Below, in pieces: positions 32,872 to 42,652 of a DNA stretch of 64,000 nt; position 1 is the stretch's first letter, and each line of letters begins with the position of its first letter. The notes below the pieces were generated by a model. It saw only the letters and a list, made by a program, of their open reading frames with translations, was not told the origin of the DNA and did not search any database. The position numbers and the translations under genes are program-made. The DNA is taken from the NCBI RefSeq assembly GCF_009707665.1, contig NZ_WLZW01000001.1, positions 1,829,508 through 1,893,507 of the forward strand, written 5' to 3'. The stretch comes from Planomicrobium sp. YIM 101495. Its GTDB lineage: Bacteria > Bacillota > Bacilli > Bacillales_A > Planococcaceae.

Positions 32872-34164
32872 TTAATTTTGTCTCCAAACGCTTGTGACGA
32901 TGTTTGTCTGTGTGCGGTCTGGTCCGACCGAGAAGATCGAGATTTGGACGCCTGTCAATTGCGCAATTCGCTCCAAGTAATGGCGGGCATTCGCTGGAAG
33001 CTCATCAAGCGACTTGCAGCTTGTGATGTCTTCGCTCCAGCCTGGCATTTCTTCGTATACCGGCTCACAGTCTGCAAGCATGCGAAGGTTCGCTGGATAT
33101 TCTGTAATCAGCTCACCTTTGTAACGATATGCTGTACAGATCTTAACCGTCTCAAGTCCGCTCAATACGTCGATCGAGTTGACTGTCAGGTCCGTCAATC
33201 CGCTGACGCGTCTCGCATGGCGGACAACAACACTGTCGAACCAACCGATGCGGCGTGGGCGACCAGTCGTCGTTCCGTATTCTTTTCCGACTTCACGGAT
33301 ACGATTGCCGACTGTATCGAACAATTCTGTCGGGAACGGGCCATCTCCGACACGTGACGTGTACGCTTTACATACACCGATGACGTGTGAGATTGCTGTC
33401 GGTCCGACACCAGCGCCGATTGTTACGCCCCCAGCAACTGGGTTCGATGATGTAACGAACGGGTAAGTTCCTTGGTCGATATCGAGCATGACACCTTGCG
33501 CTCCTTCGAACAAGACGCGGCGGCCTTCATCCAGTGCATCGTTCAACACCTTAGAAGTATCCGTCACATATTTCGCGATCTCCTGGCCGTACGCATAGTA
33601 CTCTTCCAAAATCTCTTCGACGGAAAAACCTTCCGTATCGTAAAGCTTCTCGAACATCTCGTTTTTCTCGATCAAGTTTTGGCGAAGCTTCTCTTCGAAT
33701 ACCGTGCGGTCCAAGAGGTCAGCCATCCGGATACCGATGCGTGCTGCTTTATCCATGTAAGCGGGCCCGATCCCTTTACCTGTCGTACCGATCTTGTTGG
33801 CGCCACGACGCTCTTCTTGTACTTCATCTTGCTTGATGTGGTAAGGCAGAAGTACGTGTGCACGGTTGGAAATCCGTAGGTTGTCCGTAACGACACCGCG
33901 TTCCTGCAGACCTGTCAATTCTTTTACTAACGCTTTCGGGTCGACCACCATGCCATTCCCGATAACGGATGTTTTTTCTTTATAGAAGATTCCTGATGGG
34001 ATTAAATGCAATTTATACGTTTCCCCACCGAATATGATTGTATGACCAGCATTGTTTCCGCCTTGGTAACGAGCGATCACTTCTGCGTGTTCTGACAAAA
34101 AGTCCGTGATCTTCCCTTTTCCTTCGTCTCCCCATTGCGTTCCTACTACTACGATTGATGTCAT
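32872..34164 (-). CDS. purA: adenylosuccinate synthetase
   Basis: A 430-residue cytoplasmic enzyme that joins IMP and aspartate using GTP, the first committed step to AMP. The P-loop-like [10 protein letters not shown] is at about 12-21, followed by GGNNAGHT (about 38) and RRIGWFD (about 303). Length is exactly typical. The ATG at 34164 follows GGAGGTG; an upstream start is three codons longer. It is monocistronic, 121 bases downstream of dnaB. I looked for a PurR box pair in the gap and found only half-matches. Confidence 0.97.
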   Translation of the reverse strand: MTSIVVVGTQWGDEGKGKITDFLSEHAEVIARYQGGNNAGHTIIFGGETYKLHLIPSGIFYKEKTSVIGNGMVVDPKALVKELTGLQERGVVTDNLRISNRAHVLLPYHIKQDEVQEERRGANKIGTTGKGIGPAYMDKAARIGIRMADLLDRTVFEEKLRQNLIEKNEMFEKLYDTEGFSVEEILEEYYAYGQEIAKYVTDTSKVLNDALDEGRRVLFEGAQGVMLDIDQGTYPFVTSSNPVAGGVTIGAGVGPTAISHVIGVCKAYTSRVGDGPFPTELFDTVGNRIREVGKEYGTTTGRPRRIGWFDSVVVRHARRVSGLTDLTVNSIDVLSGLETVKICTAYRYKGELITEYPANLRMLADCEPVYEEMPGWSEDITSCKSLDELPANARHYLERIAQLTGVQISIFSVGPDRTQTNIVTSVWRQN

Positions 34165-34285
34165 CGAAAGCACCTCCGTTGGGCTTATGCCCTATCTCAA
34201 ACAGCATTCATTGTATCAAGGTTCCAGCAGTTCGTCAACAAAAATCCGAACATATACATCCATAAACCTATAAATCGTTCGCTTT

Positions 34286-35641
34286 TTAGAAAGAAGATGC
34301 GTCTTCATGCTGACTCCAGTCGATCGAAACGAACTTATTGTACTCTTTTACGAACGCCAATTTCACCGTTCCGGTCGGACCGTTCCGCTGCTTGGCAATA
34401 ATGATTTCAATCATATTCTGGTCTTCCGTTTCTTTATCGTAGTAATCTTCCCGGTAGAGGAAGGATACGATGTCGGCATCTTGCTCAATACTTCCGGATT
34501 CCCGAAGGTCGGACATCATTGGCCGCTTATCTTGCCGCTGCTCAACGCCACGGGACAGCTGAGACAGTGCGATGACCGGCACTTCCAGTTCACGGGCAAG
34601 CCCTTTCAAAGAACGGGAAATATCAGATACTTCCTGCTGGCGGTTCTCGCCGGCGCGTCCCGGTCCTTGGATCAACTGAAGGTAATCGATCATAATCATG
34701 CCAAGTCCATGCTCTTGCTTGAGGCGGCGGCACTTCGCGCGGATGTCATTGACACGCACGCCTGGCGTATCGTCGATGAAGATGCCGGCATTCGACAAAC
34801 TCCCCATCGCCATCGTCAGCTTGCGCCAGTCTTCCGCTTGCAGTGCCCCTGTCCGCAGTACCTGTGCATCGATATTGCCTTCCGCACAAAGCATCCGCAT
34901 GACTAGCTGTTCGGCACCCATCTCGAGACTGAAAATCGCGACGTTCTCGTCTGTTTTCGTCGCCACGTTTTGTGCAACGTTGAGCGCGAATGCAGTCTTC
35001 CCGACTGAAGGACGTGCAGCGACGATGATGAGGTCGTTACGCTGGAATCCAGCTGTCACCTTGTCAAGATCTGTGAAACCTGTTGGGATGCCTGTAACAT
35101 CCCCTTTACGCGTATGCAGCAATTCAATGTTATCGTATGTTTTGACGAGAACGTCCTTGATGTGGACAAAGTCACCGGCATTTTTCCGGTTCGAAATGTC
35201 GAGCATCTTCTTCTCTGCTTCCGCAAGCAGCGCTTCCACTTCGTCTTCACGGCTGAAGCCGTCTTCGACGATCGAGGTTGCTACACGAATCAGTCTGCGA
35301 AGTAAGGCTTTCTCTTCAACGATGCGGGCGTAGTGAAGAACGTTGGCTGCAGTCGGCACCGCGTTGGCAATTTCCGTCAAATACGACAAGCCGCCGACAT
35401 CTTCCAGTTCCTTCTTAGCCGATAACTCTTCTGTTACAGTGACGACGTCGATCGCTTTGCCGTGATCGGCAAGAATGACCATCGTATCGAATATCTTCTG
35501 GTGGGCGATGCGGTAAAAATCTTCTGGAGACACAACTTCCGCAACTGATATAAGTGCTTGCGGCTCAAGGAAGATCGCACCGATCACCGATTGTTCTGCT
35601 TCGTGGTTATGCGGCGGGATACGGTCAATCGCTTCGCTCAT
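34286..35641 (-). CDS. dnaB: replicative DNA helicase DnaB (B. subtilis DnaC)
   Basis: A 451-residue hexameric helicase that unwinds DNA at the fork. The N-terminal primase-interacting domain (about 1-105; start PPHNHEAEQSVIGAIF) is followed by a RecA-type motor (about 175-450) with Walker A AARPSVGKTAFALN, Walker B MIMIDYLQLI and the arginine-finger region. Length is typical. It follows rplI by 12 bases, so it is probably the end of the gdpP-rplI-dnaB transcript. Confidence 0.97.
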   Translation of the reverse strand: MSEAIDRIPPHNHEAEQSVIGAIFLEPQALISVAEVVSPEDFYRIAHQKIFDTMVILADHGKAIDVVTVTEELSAKKELEDVGGLSYLTEIANAVPTAANVLHYARIVEEKALLRRLIRVATSIVEDGFSREDEVEALLAEAEKKMLDISNRKNAGDFVHIKDVLVKTYDNIELLHTRKGDVTGIPTGFTDLDKVTAGFQRNDLIIVAARPSVGKTAFALNVAQNVATKTDENVAIFSLEMGAEQLVMRMLCAEGNIDAQVLRTGALQAEDWRKLTMAMGSLSNAGIFIDDTPGVRVNDIRAKCRRLKQEHGLGMIMIDYLQLIQGPGRAGENRQQEVSDISRSLKGLARELEVPVIALSQLSRGVEQRQDKRPMMSDLRESGSIEQDADIVSFLYREDYYDKETEDQNMIEIIIAKQRNGPTGTVKLAFVKEYNKFVSIDWSQHEDASSF

Positions 35642-35653
35642 GGACTTATCTCC

Positions 35654-36103
35654 TTATGCTTCTTCTGTCACGTGAACTTTCAGTACAGCCGTCACTTCAT
35701 GGTGCAATTTCACTGGAATATTGGTATAGCCGAGTGCTTTGATCGCATCTTCCAATTCCATCTTCCGCTTATCCAGTTTGATGCCATGTGTCTTTTCAAG
35801 CTCTTTCGCTACTTGCTTCGTCGTAACGGAACCGAAAATACGGCCGCCTTCACCTGATTTCGCCGTCAGTTCTACTGTCAATTCCTCCAGTGTCGCTTTC
35901 AACTGCTTTGCTTCTTCAAGTTCCTGTGCAGCTTCTTTTTCCTCTTTTTTCTTCTGGCCGGAAAGCTGAGAAATCGCAGCTTGATCCGCTTCGATCGCCA
36001 AGTTGTTCTTCAGCAGGAAGTTGTGTGCATAGCCATCCGCTACATTTTTAATTTCGCCTTTTTTTCCTTTACCTTTAACGTCTTGTAAGAAAATCACTTT
36101 CAT
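35654..36103 (-). CDS. rplI: 50S ribosomal protein L9
   Basis: A 149-residue protein with the L9 N-terminal RNA-binding domain ([26 protein letters not shown] region), a long connecting helix (about 42-75, Glu/Lys rich) and a C-terminal domain. It binds 23S rRNA domain V and helps maintain reading frame. Its start overlaps the gdpP stop by four bases. Order gdpP-rplI-dnaB is conserved in Bacillales. Confidence 0.97.
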   Translation of the reverse strand: MKVIFLQDVKGKGKKGEIKNVADGYAHNFLLKNNLAIEADQAAISQLSGQKKKEEKEAAQELEEAKQLKATLEELTVELTAKSGEGGRIFGSVTTKQVAKELEKTHGIKLDKRKMELEDAIKALGYTNIPVKLHHEVTAVLKVHVTEEA

Positions 36104-38076
36104 TCTTCGTTTCCTCCCTCATATTGATCCGTAATCACTTGCTGCAATTGTTCGAGAGCCTGATCTAGTGTGACACCATTCATTTGGGTAGCGGCGTTGG
36201 TCAAATGACCGCCTCCATCAAGCTGTTCCATGATCAATTGGACATTGACCTTGCCGAGGGAACGGGCACTGATCCCGATAACGCCTTCACTGCGCTCAGC
36301 GACGACAAATGATGCTTCCACATCTTTCATCGTCAAAAGGATATCTGCCGTCTGCGCGATCAGGACCGAGCTATAGATCCGGTCTTCTTCGCCGCGGGCA
36401 ATTGCGACGCCAGGGACAGGGAATTCTACTGTCTCCACAAGTTTCGAACGCTCTACATACGTATCGAGATCTTCTTTCAGCAATTGCTGGACGAGTACCG
36501 TATCCGCTCCGTTCGAACGCAAATAGGAAGCCGCTTCGAACGTCCTGGCACCTGTACGGAGCGTAAAGCTCTTCGTATCGACGACGATGCCCGCAAGCAT
36601 GGAAGTCGCTTCAAGTATTGATAATTTCTCGTGTTTCGGCTGATACTCGATCAACTCCGTGACAAGTTCAGCTGTCGATGATGCATACGGCTCCATATAG
36701 ACGAGCATCGTATTGGTGATGAATTCCTCGCCGCGGCGATGGTGGTCGATCAAGACGACCCGGTCCATGCGCTGAAGCAGTCGTTCATCGATGACCATGG
36801 ACGGCTTGTGCGTGTCGACGATGACCAGCAATGAATTATCGGTCATCGAAGCCATCGCCTCTTCCGGTGTTATAAACTGGCTGAACAGCTCAGGATCCCC
36901 TTGCAGTTCTTCCATCAAACGGCCGACACTGCGATCGTAAGCATCGAAATCGACGACGATCTTGCCGCTCACTTTATTCATTGCAGCCATTTTCGCGACA
37001 CCGACCGCAGCTCCGATCGCATCCATATCCGGCATTTTATGCCCCATGACAAATACTTGATCACTGTCTTGGATCAAATCACGCAAAGCATGGGAGATGA
37101 CGCGTGCACGTACGCGCGTGCGTTTCTCCACCGGGTTGGTCTTACCGCCGTAAAACTTCATCTTGCCACTCGGATGCTTGATGCCCACCTGGTCTCCTCC
37201 GCGTCCAAGGACGAGGTCGAGACTGGACTGGGCCATGCTGCCGAGCTCGATCAAAGACATCGCGCCTGCCCCGACACCGATGCTCAGCGTCAATGCGAGG
37301 TTGTCCTTCGCCTTGATCTCTCGGATATCATCCAAGATGGCGAATTTGCCTTGTTCCAACTCTGCCAAGATCGCTTCATTGAAAATCGCGATGAACCGGT
37401 CCGAAGACGTCCGCTTCACGAAGATGCCGTGATTCGCGGCCCAATCGTTGACGAGAGACGTGACCATACTATTGATGGCACTCCGTGATTGATCGTCCAT
37501 CCCTTGCGTCAATTCATCGTAGTTGTCGATGAATAGCATACCGATGACGGTCCGGTCCGCTTCGTAAAGTGCTTCAATATCCAACTGTTCGGTGTTATCG
37601 AAGAAATACAGGAGCTTATCATCCGGCTGATAGGAAACTTTGTACTTGCGTCCATCCAGTAAGATGATCATTTCCGTGAGTTCCTCTGATTTGATCAATG
37701 TTTGGAAATCATCAGAGAGTGAAAAGAGCGCCTCCCCGATCAACGAATCCTGGCTGACTGCAGATGTGATATAAGGATTCGCCCATTCGATTTCGTAATT
37801 ATCGCCGAGCAGTATGATCCCGATCGGCATCTCAAGAAGCGCTTCCTCCCCGACTTTCTTCATCCGGTAAGACAGCGTCTCGATATGCTTCTCCGTCATT
37901 TCGTAGTTTTTCTTTTCTGTCACCCATGTCCACGTAAATACACCTGCGTAAAGCAGAAGAAACACACCTGCCGCCACTTCCGACCATAACGAGATAAGGA
38001 CGGTGGCAGTCGCGCCTAAAAGCGCTAACGTCAACAAAGGATACTTTAGCTTTCTGCTTCTAAAAAAAGCCGACAT
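36100..38076 (-). CDS. gdpP: cyclic-di-AMP phosphodiesterase GdpP (YybT)
   Basis: A 658-residue membrane enzyme that hydrolyses c-di-AMP to pApA. Two N-terminal membrane helices (about 12-50), a PAS domain (about 85-150), a degenerate GGDEF domain (about 170-300) and a DHH/DHHA1 module (about 340-650) follow in order. The module shows [37 protein letters not shown] and the late [11 protein letters not shown], all expected metal motifs. Overlaps rplI by four bases and follows DUF2232 by 13 bases. Confidence 0.95.
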   Translation of the reverse strand: MSAFFRSRKLKYPLLTLALLGATATVLISLWSEVAAGVFLLLYAGVFTWTWVTEKKNYEMTEKHIETLSYRMKKVGEEALLEMPIGIILLGDNYEIEWANPYITSAVSQDSLIGEALFSLSDDFQTLIKSEELTEMIILLDGRKYKVSYQPDDKLLYFFDNTEQLDIEALYEADRTVIGMLFIDNYDELTQGMDDQSRSAINSMVTSLVNDWAANHGIFVKRTSSDRFIAIFNEAILAELEQGKFAILDDIREIKAKDNLALTLSIGVGAGAMSLIELGSMAQSSLDLVLGRGGDQVGIKHPSGKMKFYGGKTNPVEKRTRVRARVISHALRDLIQDSDQVFVMGHKMPDMDAIGAAVGVAKMAAMNKVSGKIVVDFDAYDRSVGRLMEELQGDPELFSQFITPEEAMASMTDNSLLVIVDTHKPSMVIDERLLQRMDRVVLIDHHRRGEEFITNTMLVYMEPYASSTAELVTELIEYQPKHEKLSILEATSMLAGIVVDTKSFTLRTGARTFEAASYLRSNGADTVLVQQLLKEDLDTYVERSKLVETVEFPVPGVAIARGEEDRIYSSVLIAQTADILLTMKDVEASFVVAERSEGVIGISARSLGKVNVQLIMEQLDGGGHLTNAATQMNGVTLDQALEQLQQVITDQYEGGNEE

Positions 38077-38089
38077 TCATTTCAGCTCC

Positions 38090-39040
38090 TCATTTTCCTT
38101 TGAACTCATGTGCCCGCTTCAACCAGCCCCGGATATTGAAGGCCAAATCGATGATACCGACGATCGTTGTGAACGATTGCAGCGGCACTGCCAGCACCGT
38201 CACAAGAACTGTGACCCATTTCGGCCATCCTTCTTGGTGGATATAGAAGTGATAGAACGAGATTCCTTGCAGGAAGAAAAGCATGTTCAATAATAGCGTG
38301 AGGTTCATCAGCGCCATGTAGAGCATCGTGCCCGGCTGCGGTTCGAACAGCAACGTAATGAGCATGATGATCAAAAAATACCATAAGACGCTCTTTGGCA
38401 ACCGTAATTCCCGGAATGACGGGAACTTCGGAGATGCGACACCTAGCCGCTTCAAGAGCGGTAGCTGGACCGACAAGACACCCCAAGCGATGATAAAGCC
38501 CGCCATTACAAAGAGTGTAGGGAGCATCGTCTCCAAGGTGAAGAGCATTTGGCTGACGGTCGCATTGTATGCTTCCATGTCTGAGCCCATACGCTCTGCC
38601 CACACGCCTGCTTGTGCGTAGCTATCCTCTAGCTGCAATCTCATTTCCTCAATGGCGTTGATGCCGAGGAAAGCCACTGCTGCTACGTACTGCACCATGA
38701 GTGACGCAAGCAAGGACAAGCCTGCGCTAAGAAATAAATATAATTTGCTTTTCTTATAATAAAGCGACAATCCGATTGCAAGGCCGAACGGCAAATGGAT
38801 GAGCGCTAGCGGCACTGCTAGGAAGCCGCCAAGCAACGCACTCAAAGCAAGAGAAACCAGTGCAAACACAAGGGAAGCTCTCCATCCGTACTTCGCACTG
38901 TACCAGGCTGCAGGCACCGCTAAAAACAGCGCGGTCAACAGACTGAAAATCGGCACATATACGGAAATGACCAGCATGACCGTAAACACGGCTGCCATCA
39001 ATGCCCCATCGGTAAGACGCCGAACTTGCTGGTTCTGCAT
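38090..39040 (-). CDS. DUF2232 multi-pass membrane protein (YybS-like)
   Basis: A roughly 316-residue membrane protein with about eight segments, matching YybS/DUF2232, always found beside gdpP in Bacillales; its function is unknown. The start is uncertain: ATG 39040 gives the compact family N-terminus, but GAAGGG lies 14 bases upstream, and an ATG at 39076 or a TTG between them is possible. First gene of the DUF2232-gdpP-rplI-dnaB group. Confidence 0.8.
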   Translation of the reverse strand: MQNQQVRRLTDGALMAAVFTVMLVISVYVPIFSLLTALFLAVPAAWYSAKYGWRASLVFALVSLALSALLGGFLAVPLALIHLPFGLAIGLSLYYKKSKLYLFLSAGLSLLASLMVQYVAAVAFLGINAIEEMRLQLEDSYAQAGVWAERMGSDMEAYNATVSQMLFTLETMLPTLFVMAGFIIAWGVLSVQLPLLKRLGVASPKFPSFRELRLPKSVLWYFLIIMLITLLFEPQPGTMLYMALMNLTLLLNMLFFLQGISFYHFYIHQEGWPKWVTVLVTVLAVPLQSFTTIVGIIDLAFNIRGWLKRAHEFKGK

Positions 39041-39152
39041 AGAAGTCAATTTTCCCTTCTTTTTGGTTATTTTCATCCTTGTAATTGTACCATGATTGCC
39101 TGCCATGAACAAAAATGCGGTCATCGGTGTAACACCATGTCCGGATAAAAAG

Positions 39153-39193
39153 AAAACTGCCTTTTCCCTGTCAGCAGACAGGGAAAAGGCAGT
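39153..39193 (-). terminator. terminator of the rpsF-ssb-rpsR operon
   Basis: A perfect 17-base stem (39156-39172 with 39177-39193) around a four-base loop is followed on the minus strand by TTTTCTTTTT. Confidence 0.88.
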
Positions 39194-39208
39194 GGGATGT
39201 TCAATTAA

Positions 39209-39445
39209 TTATCTTTCTTCCGCTACGAATGGAAGAAGTGCCATGATGCGTGCACGTTTGATAGCGATTGTCAGCTTACGCTGCCATTTAGCGCTAGTGC
39301 CTGTTACACGGCGTGGCAAGATTTTGCCTCGCTCAGAAATGAATTTCTTTAGCAAGTCCGTGTCTTTGTAGTCGATGTGCGTGATGTTGTTTGAAGTGAA
39401 ATAACAAACCTTTTTACGCTTTTTACCTCCGCGACGTGGTGCCAT
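39209..39445 (-). CDS. rpsR: 30S ribosomal protein S18
   Basis: A 78-residue protein with the S18 signature [21 protein letters not shown] Cys at about residue 14 (KVCYF) is the only one; it is not the zinc-type four-Cys form. It binds with S6 to the central domain of 16S rRNA. It is last gene of the rpsF-ssb-rpsR operon. Confidence 0.97.
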   Translation of the reverse strand: MAPRRGGKKRKKVCYFTSNNITHIDYKDTDLLKKFISERGKILPRRVTGTSAKWQRKLTIAIKRARIMALLPFVAEER

Positions 39446-39495
39446 AGTGGATTCCCTCCTTTATGAGTTGTTTTGGTTACGCTGGGTGGCGTCGA

Positions 39496-39981
39496 TCAGA
39501 ATGGCAAGTCGTCGTCCGATACGTCGATCGGTCCGCTTGTATTGCTCTTGAATGGATCGTCATCTACACGCGTATAGTTCTGCTGACTCGCAGGTGGTTG
39601 GTTCTGCTGATAAGAAGAAGGCTGCTGACTGTAATTGCGGTCAGAAGAGCCGGAGCCGGAATTGCGCGGTTCAAGGAACTGCACGCTGTCCGCCACCACT
39701 TCTGTCACATATACACGTTTGCCTTCATTGTTTTCATAATTGCGTGTCTGGATACGGCCTTCCACACCAGCCAAGCTTCCTTTTTTAAGGAAATTAGCTG
39801 TGTTTTCAGCTTGTTTACGCCATGTTACACAATTGATGAAATCCGCTTCCCGCTCCCCTTGAGCGTTCGCGAATGTACGGTTCACAGCAAGTGTGAAGTT
39901 ACAGTTCGCTACACCATTCGGAGTATAGCGGAGTTCTGGATCTTTTGTTAGCCTGCCGACAAGCACTACTCGGTTAATCAT
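39496..39981 (-). CDS. ssb: single-stranded DNA-binding protein
   Basis: A 161-residue SSB. OB-fold at about 1-105 ([39 protein letters not shown]), a Gln/Asn/Ser-rich flexible linker (about 110-150) and the acidic tip DVSDDDLPF that docks replication proteins. It lies between rpsF and rpsR, the standard Firmicutes operon. Confidence 0.97.
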   Translation of the reverse strand: MINRVVLVGRLTKDPELRYTPNGVANCNFTLAVNRTFANAQGEREADFINCVTWRKQAENTANFLKKGSLAGVEGRIQTRNYENNEGKRVYVTEVVADSVQFLEPRNSGSGSSDRNYSQQPSSYQQNQPPASQQNYTRVDDDPFKSNTSGPIDVSDDDLPF

Positions 39982-40026
39982 CAGAATTCAACCTCCTTGA
40001 AGTCGTTGCTATCTGGTAGCCTACGC

Positions 40027-40314
40027 TTATTCGCCTTGGCGTACAGCGATGTGGCGGATAATGTTTTCGTTAATGTTCGCAAGACGGGTAAATTCGTTGA
40101 TCGCTTCAGTCGTTGCATTGACTTTGACGATCTGGTAGAAGCCTTCACGCAAATCATTGATTTCGTAAGCTAGACGGCGTTTACCCCATTCTTTCGACTC
40201 GATGATTTCAGCACCGTTCGATGTCAGGATTTCGCTGAAACGCTCAACTAGAGCTTTCTTCGCTTCTTCCTCGATCGCAGGCTGAACGATATACATTAAT
40301 TCGTATTCTCTCAT
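40027..40314 (-). CDS. rpsF: 30S ribosomal protein S6
   Basis: A 95-residue protein with start [16 protein letters not shown] and the later [16 protein letters not shown], both typical. It pairs with S18 on 16S rRNA. The ATG at 40314 matches the family start; the ATG one codon upstream also fits AGGAGGTGA. It is first gene of the rpsF-ssb-rpsR operon, with a candidate S6:S18-binding leader upstream. Confidence 0.96.
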   Translation of the reverse strand: MREYELMYIVQPAIEEEAKKALVERFSEILTSNGAEIIESKEWGKRRLAYEINDLREGFYQIVKVNATTEAINEFTRLANINENIIRHIAVRQGE

Positions 40315-40335
40315 CATTTGTCACCTCCTTATGGA

Positions 40336-40364
40336 CTTTGGCCCTGCTGATTCCAGCGGGCAAG
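40336..40364 (-). ncRNA. candidate S6:S18 autoregulatory leader hairpin
   Basis: In the rpsF leader the minus strand folds as CTTGCCCGCTG-GAAT-CAGCAGGGCCAAAG, an imperfect stem with a CCG-containing side and a bulged A. This resembles the S6:S18-binding motif known in rpsF leaders. The match was judged by eye only. Confidence 0.4.
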
Positions 40365-40491
40365 GAGCAAGCAATTCATAAAGTATTACTCACATCACCC
40401 TATTGTATCACCAATTCATCCGTGATGCAACTACCATTCGGATAGCTTTTGTCGTTATACTTTTAAGTGAAATCTACAAGGAGGGAAATCC

Positions 40492-41055
40492 ATGAAAGCC
40501 GACCGTCTGATCGAACTTGACCTCGACGCGCTTACGCCAAAGATGCTTCAAGTGAACCTTTTTCTGCTTGTCGCTTTTGCGGCAGCCTATCATTTTTTCG
40601 TGTCACCGCTCGCCTATTCCTTCTCCTGGATCGGCATCCTATACTTCATCGCCGGCTACATCATCCTGATCGCCATCCACGAATTCTTCCACCTCTTCGG
40701 ATTCGTGGTCTTCGGCAAGGTCCCAATCCGCTCCCTCCGCTTCGGCGTCAATCTCGCGCTCGGCATCGCCTATGCGACGACCGAACGACCGCTGCGGAAT
40801 AGAGCAATCCGGAAGGCGCTATTGCTGCCGTTTTGGATGACTGCTGCACTTCCGACCGTTCTCGGCGTTTGGCTGCAGGATCAGGTCCTCGTCCTTCTCG
40901 GCGCGATGCTCGCTGCTGGGGCTTACGGAGATTTCGTTATGTGGCAGGCACTCCGAAAAGAGCCGGATGCCGTATGGGTTCTCGATGACCCGGAGCTTCC
41001 ACGTCTGCATCTGTTCGACGAGCTTCCTGGAAAGTACAAGGAAGGCGGCCCGTAA
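40492..41055 (+). CDS. DUF3267 membrane zinc-metallopeptidase-like protein
   Basis: A 187-residue membrane protein with about four or five segments. The metal motif IHEFFHLFGF (HExxH, about residue 63) lies in a membrane region, as in the DUF3267 relatives of site-2-type proteases. It could be an intramembrane peptidase; a substrate is unknown. AAGGAGGG precedes the ATG. It is the only rightward gene between the GntR regulator and oriC, and is divergent from rpsF. Confidence 0.8.
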   Translation: MKADRLIELDLDALTPKMLQVNLFLLVAFAAAYHFFVSPLAYSFSWIGILYFIAGYIILIAIHEFFHLFGFVVFGKVPIRSLRFGVNLALGIAYATTERPLRNRAIRKALLLPFWMTAALPTVLGVWLQDQVLVLLGAMLAAGAYGDFVMWQALRKEPDAVWVLDDPELPRLHLFDELPGKYKEGGP

Positions 41056-41110
41056 CCAGCGTTCGACGGCGGTTATGTGGTGTCTAGCTATATGTTTTGT
41101 TCGTCGGTGT

Positions 41111-41170
41111 TTAACTTGGACTCATCGCCGGTTAACTTGCGTTCAGATGCATTTAACTTGGATTCGCTCA
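41111..41170. repeat. three 21-base TTAACTTG repeats
   Basis: TTAACTTG occurs at 41111-41118, 41132-41139 and 41153-41160, exactly 21 bases apart, with degenerate sequence between (GGACTCATCGCCG, CGTTCAGATGCA, GATTCG). Intergenic, after the DUF3267 gene. Confidence 0.65.
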
Positions 41171-41188
41171 AAAACCGGATGAGTCCAC

Positions 41189-41245
41189 AAAAAAGGGCTG
41201 ACCCTGAAAGTCATGTTCCATGACCTTTTAGGGGCAGCCCTTTTT
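41189..41245. terminator. bidirectional terminator between DUF3267 and ychF
   Basis: AAAAAGGGCTGACCC...GGGGCAGCCCTTTTT forms a long imperfect stem with A and T runs on both sides. Confidence 0.85.
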
Positions 41246-41252
41246 CCTATTA

Positions 41253-42353
41253 TTATACGTTGAAACGGAAGAGCATAACATCGCCATCTTTGACAAGGTA
41301 CTCTTTTCCTTCTTGACGAACTTTCCCTGCTTCTTTTGCAGCGGTCATCGATCCCATTTCCACAAGATCTTCATAAGCGACTGTTTCAGCACGGATGAAT
41401 CCACGTTCGAAGTCCGAGTGGATGATACCCGCACATTGCGGAGCTTTCATCCCTTTTTTGAATGTCCAAGCACGGACTTCTTGTACCCCTGCAGTGAAGT
41501 AAGTTGCAAGGCCAAGCAAGCTGTAAGATGCACGGATCAATTGATCGAGACCGGATTCCTCGATGCCAAGCTCTTCAAGGAACATTTCTTTCTCTTCGTC
41601 ATCCAGCTCAGCCATTTCTTCTTCGATCTTCGCACAAACAACGATAACATCTGCATTGTCTTGTTTCGCAAAGTCACGGACGCGCTGAACGTATTCGTTG
41701 TTGTCCGCTTCTGCGATTTCATCTTCTGCTACGTTCGCCACGTACAGCATCGGCTTCAACGTCAGCAAGTTCAAGTTTTTCGCAATTGCTAGCTCGTCGT
41801 CCGTAAAGTCGATTGAACGTGCCAATTTGCCGTTTTCGAATGCTTCACGCAATTTCTGTAGCACAGGCTCTTCTGCGATTGCTTCTTTGTCTTTTTGTTT
41901 GACCAGTTTGGCAGCGCGAGCGATGCGCTTCTCGATACTCTCCATGTCTGCAAGCACCAGCTCCAAGTTGATCACTTCGATATCCGAGATCGGATCGACC
42001 GTTCCTGATACGTGCGTGATGTTCTCGTCTGCGAAACAACGGACGACTTGGCAAATTGCATCCACTTCACGAATGTGTGAAAGGAATTTGTTCCCAAGTC
42101 CTTCCCCTTTACTCGCACCTTGGACGATTCCAGCGATATCCGTAAATTCGAAAGCAGTTGGAATGGTTTTCTTCGGTACAACCAATTCCGTCAATTTGTT
42201 CAAACGTGCATCAGGAACTTCTACGATCCCGACGTTTGGATCTATCGTACAAAACGGGTAGTTTGCCGCTTCGGCACCCGCTTTTGTAATAGCATTGAAT
42301 AATGTGGACTTTCCTACGTTCGGCAGTCCGACAATCCCAGCAGTTAATGCCAT
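41253..42353 (-). CDS. ychF: redox/translation-associated GTPase-family ATPase YchF (OLA1)
   Basis: A 366-residue P-loop protein that prefers ATP. G1 GLPNVGKSTLFNAIT (about 8-22), G3 DIAGIVQGASKGEGLGNKFL (about 66-85), G4-like NVAEDE (about 201) and a C-terminal TGS domain (about 280-365, AWTFKKG...FERGFIRAE) appear in order. Length equals the usual 366 when started at ATG 42353. Associates with ribosomes and stress responses in other bacteria. It lies near rpsF as in B. subtilis. Confidence 0.95.
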   Translation of the reverse strand: MALTAGIVGLPNVGKSTLFNAITKAGAEAANYPFCTIDPNVGIVEVPDARLNKLTELVVPKKTIPTAFEFTDIAGIVQGASKGEGLGNKFLSHIREVDAICQVVRCFADENITHVSGTVDPISDIEVINLELVLADMESIEKRIARAAKLVKQKDKEAIAEEPVLQKLREAFENGKLARSIDFTDDELAIAKNLNLLTLKPMLYVANVAEDEIAEADNNEYVQRVRDFAKQDNADVIVVCAKIEEEMAELDDEEKEMFLEELGIEESGLDQLIRASYSLLGLATYFTAGVQEVRAWTFKKGMKAPQCAGIIHSDFERGFIRAETVAYEDLVEMGSMTAAKEAGKVRQEGKEYLVKDGDVMLFRFNV

Positions 42354-42433
42354 AGGATTCACGACCTTTCTTTTCGATGAAACTTATTTTTCAACTCTTC
42401 TATTATAGAAATGAAAGGGTTGATTGTCCATTC

Positions 42434-42634
42434 TCACTCAGTGTCGGCTTTTTTGAGCACTTTTTTCATCTTTTTTGCGAAATCTGCACGTGGCATCATG
42501 ACGCTATGCTGACAGCCTTCACATTTGATCCGGATATCCGCTCCCATGCGGATGATCTTCCAAGAATTCGCTCCACATGGATGCCCTTTCTTCATCTCGA
42601 CGGTATCATGCAAGTCGAATTGTTTCGTTTCCAT
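42434..42634 (-). CDS. DUF951 family protein
   Basis: A 66-residue protein with MKKGHPCGANSWKIIRMGADI and a later CEGC, matching DUF951 (YyzM-like). The three Cys and one His suggest a small metal site. The start ATG at 42634 is preferred over a GTG two codons upstream; AGGAG precedes both. It lies between mscS and ychF, its usual place, and is probably co-transcribed with them. Confidence 0.88.
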   Translation of the reverse strand: METKQFDLHDTVEMKKGHPCGANSWKIIRMGADIRIKCEGCQHSVMMPRADFAKKMKKVLKKADTE

Positions 42635-42652
42635 CTGCACTATCTCCTCTTC

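Noticed and set aside
34240..34260. AATCCGAACAT near purA, like a PurR box
   Set aside because: Only one good half; the nearest inverted partners have the wrong orientation or spacing.
35664..35679. CACGTG core in rplI
   Set aside because: About five mismatches to parS outside the core.
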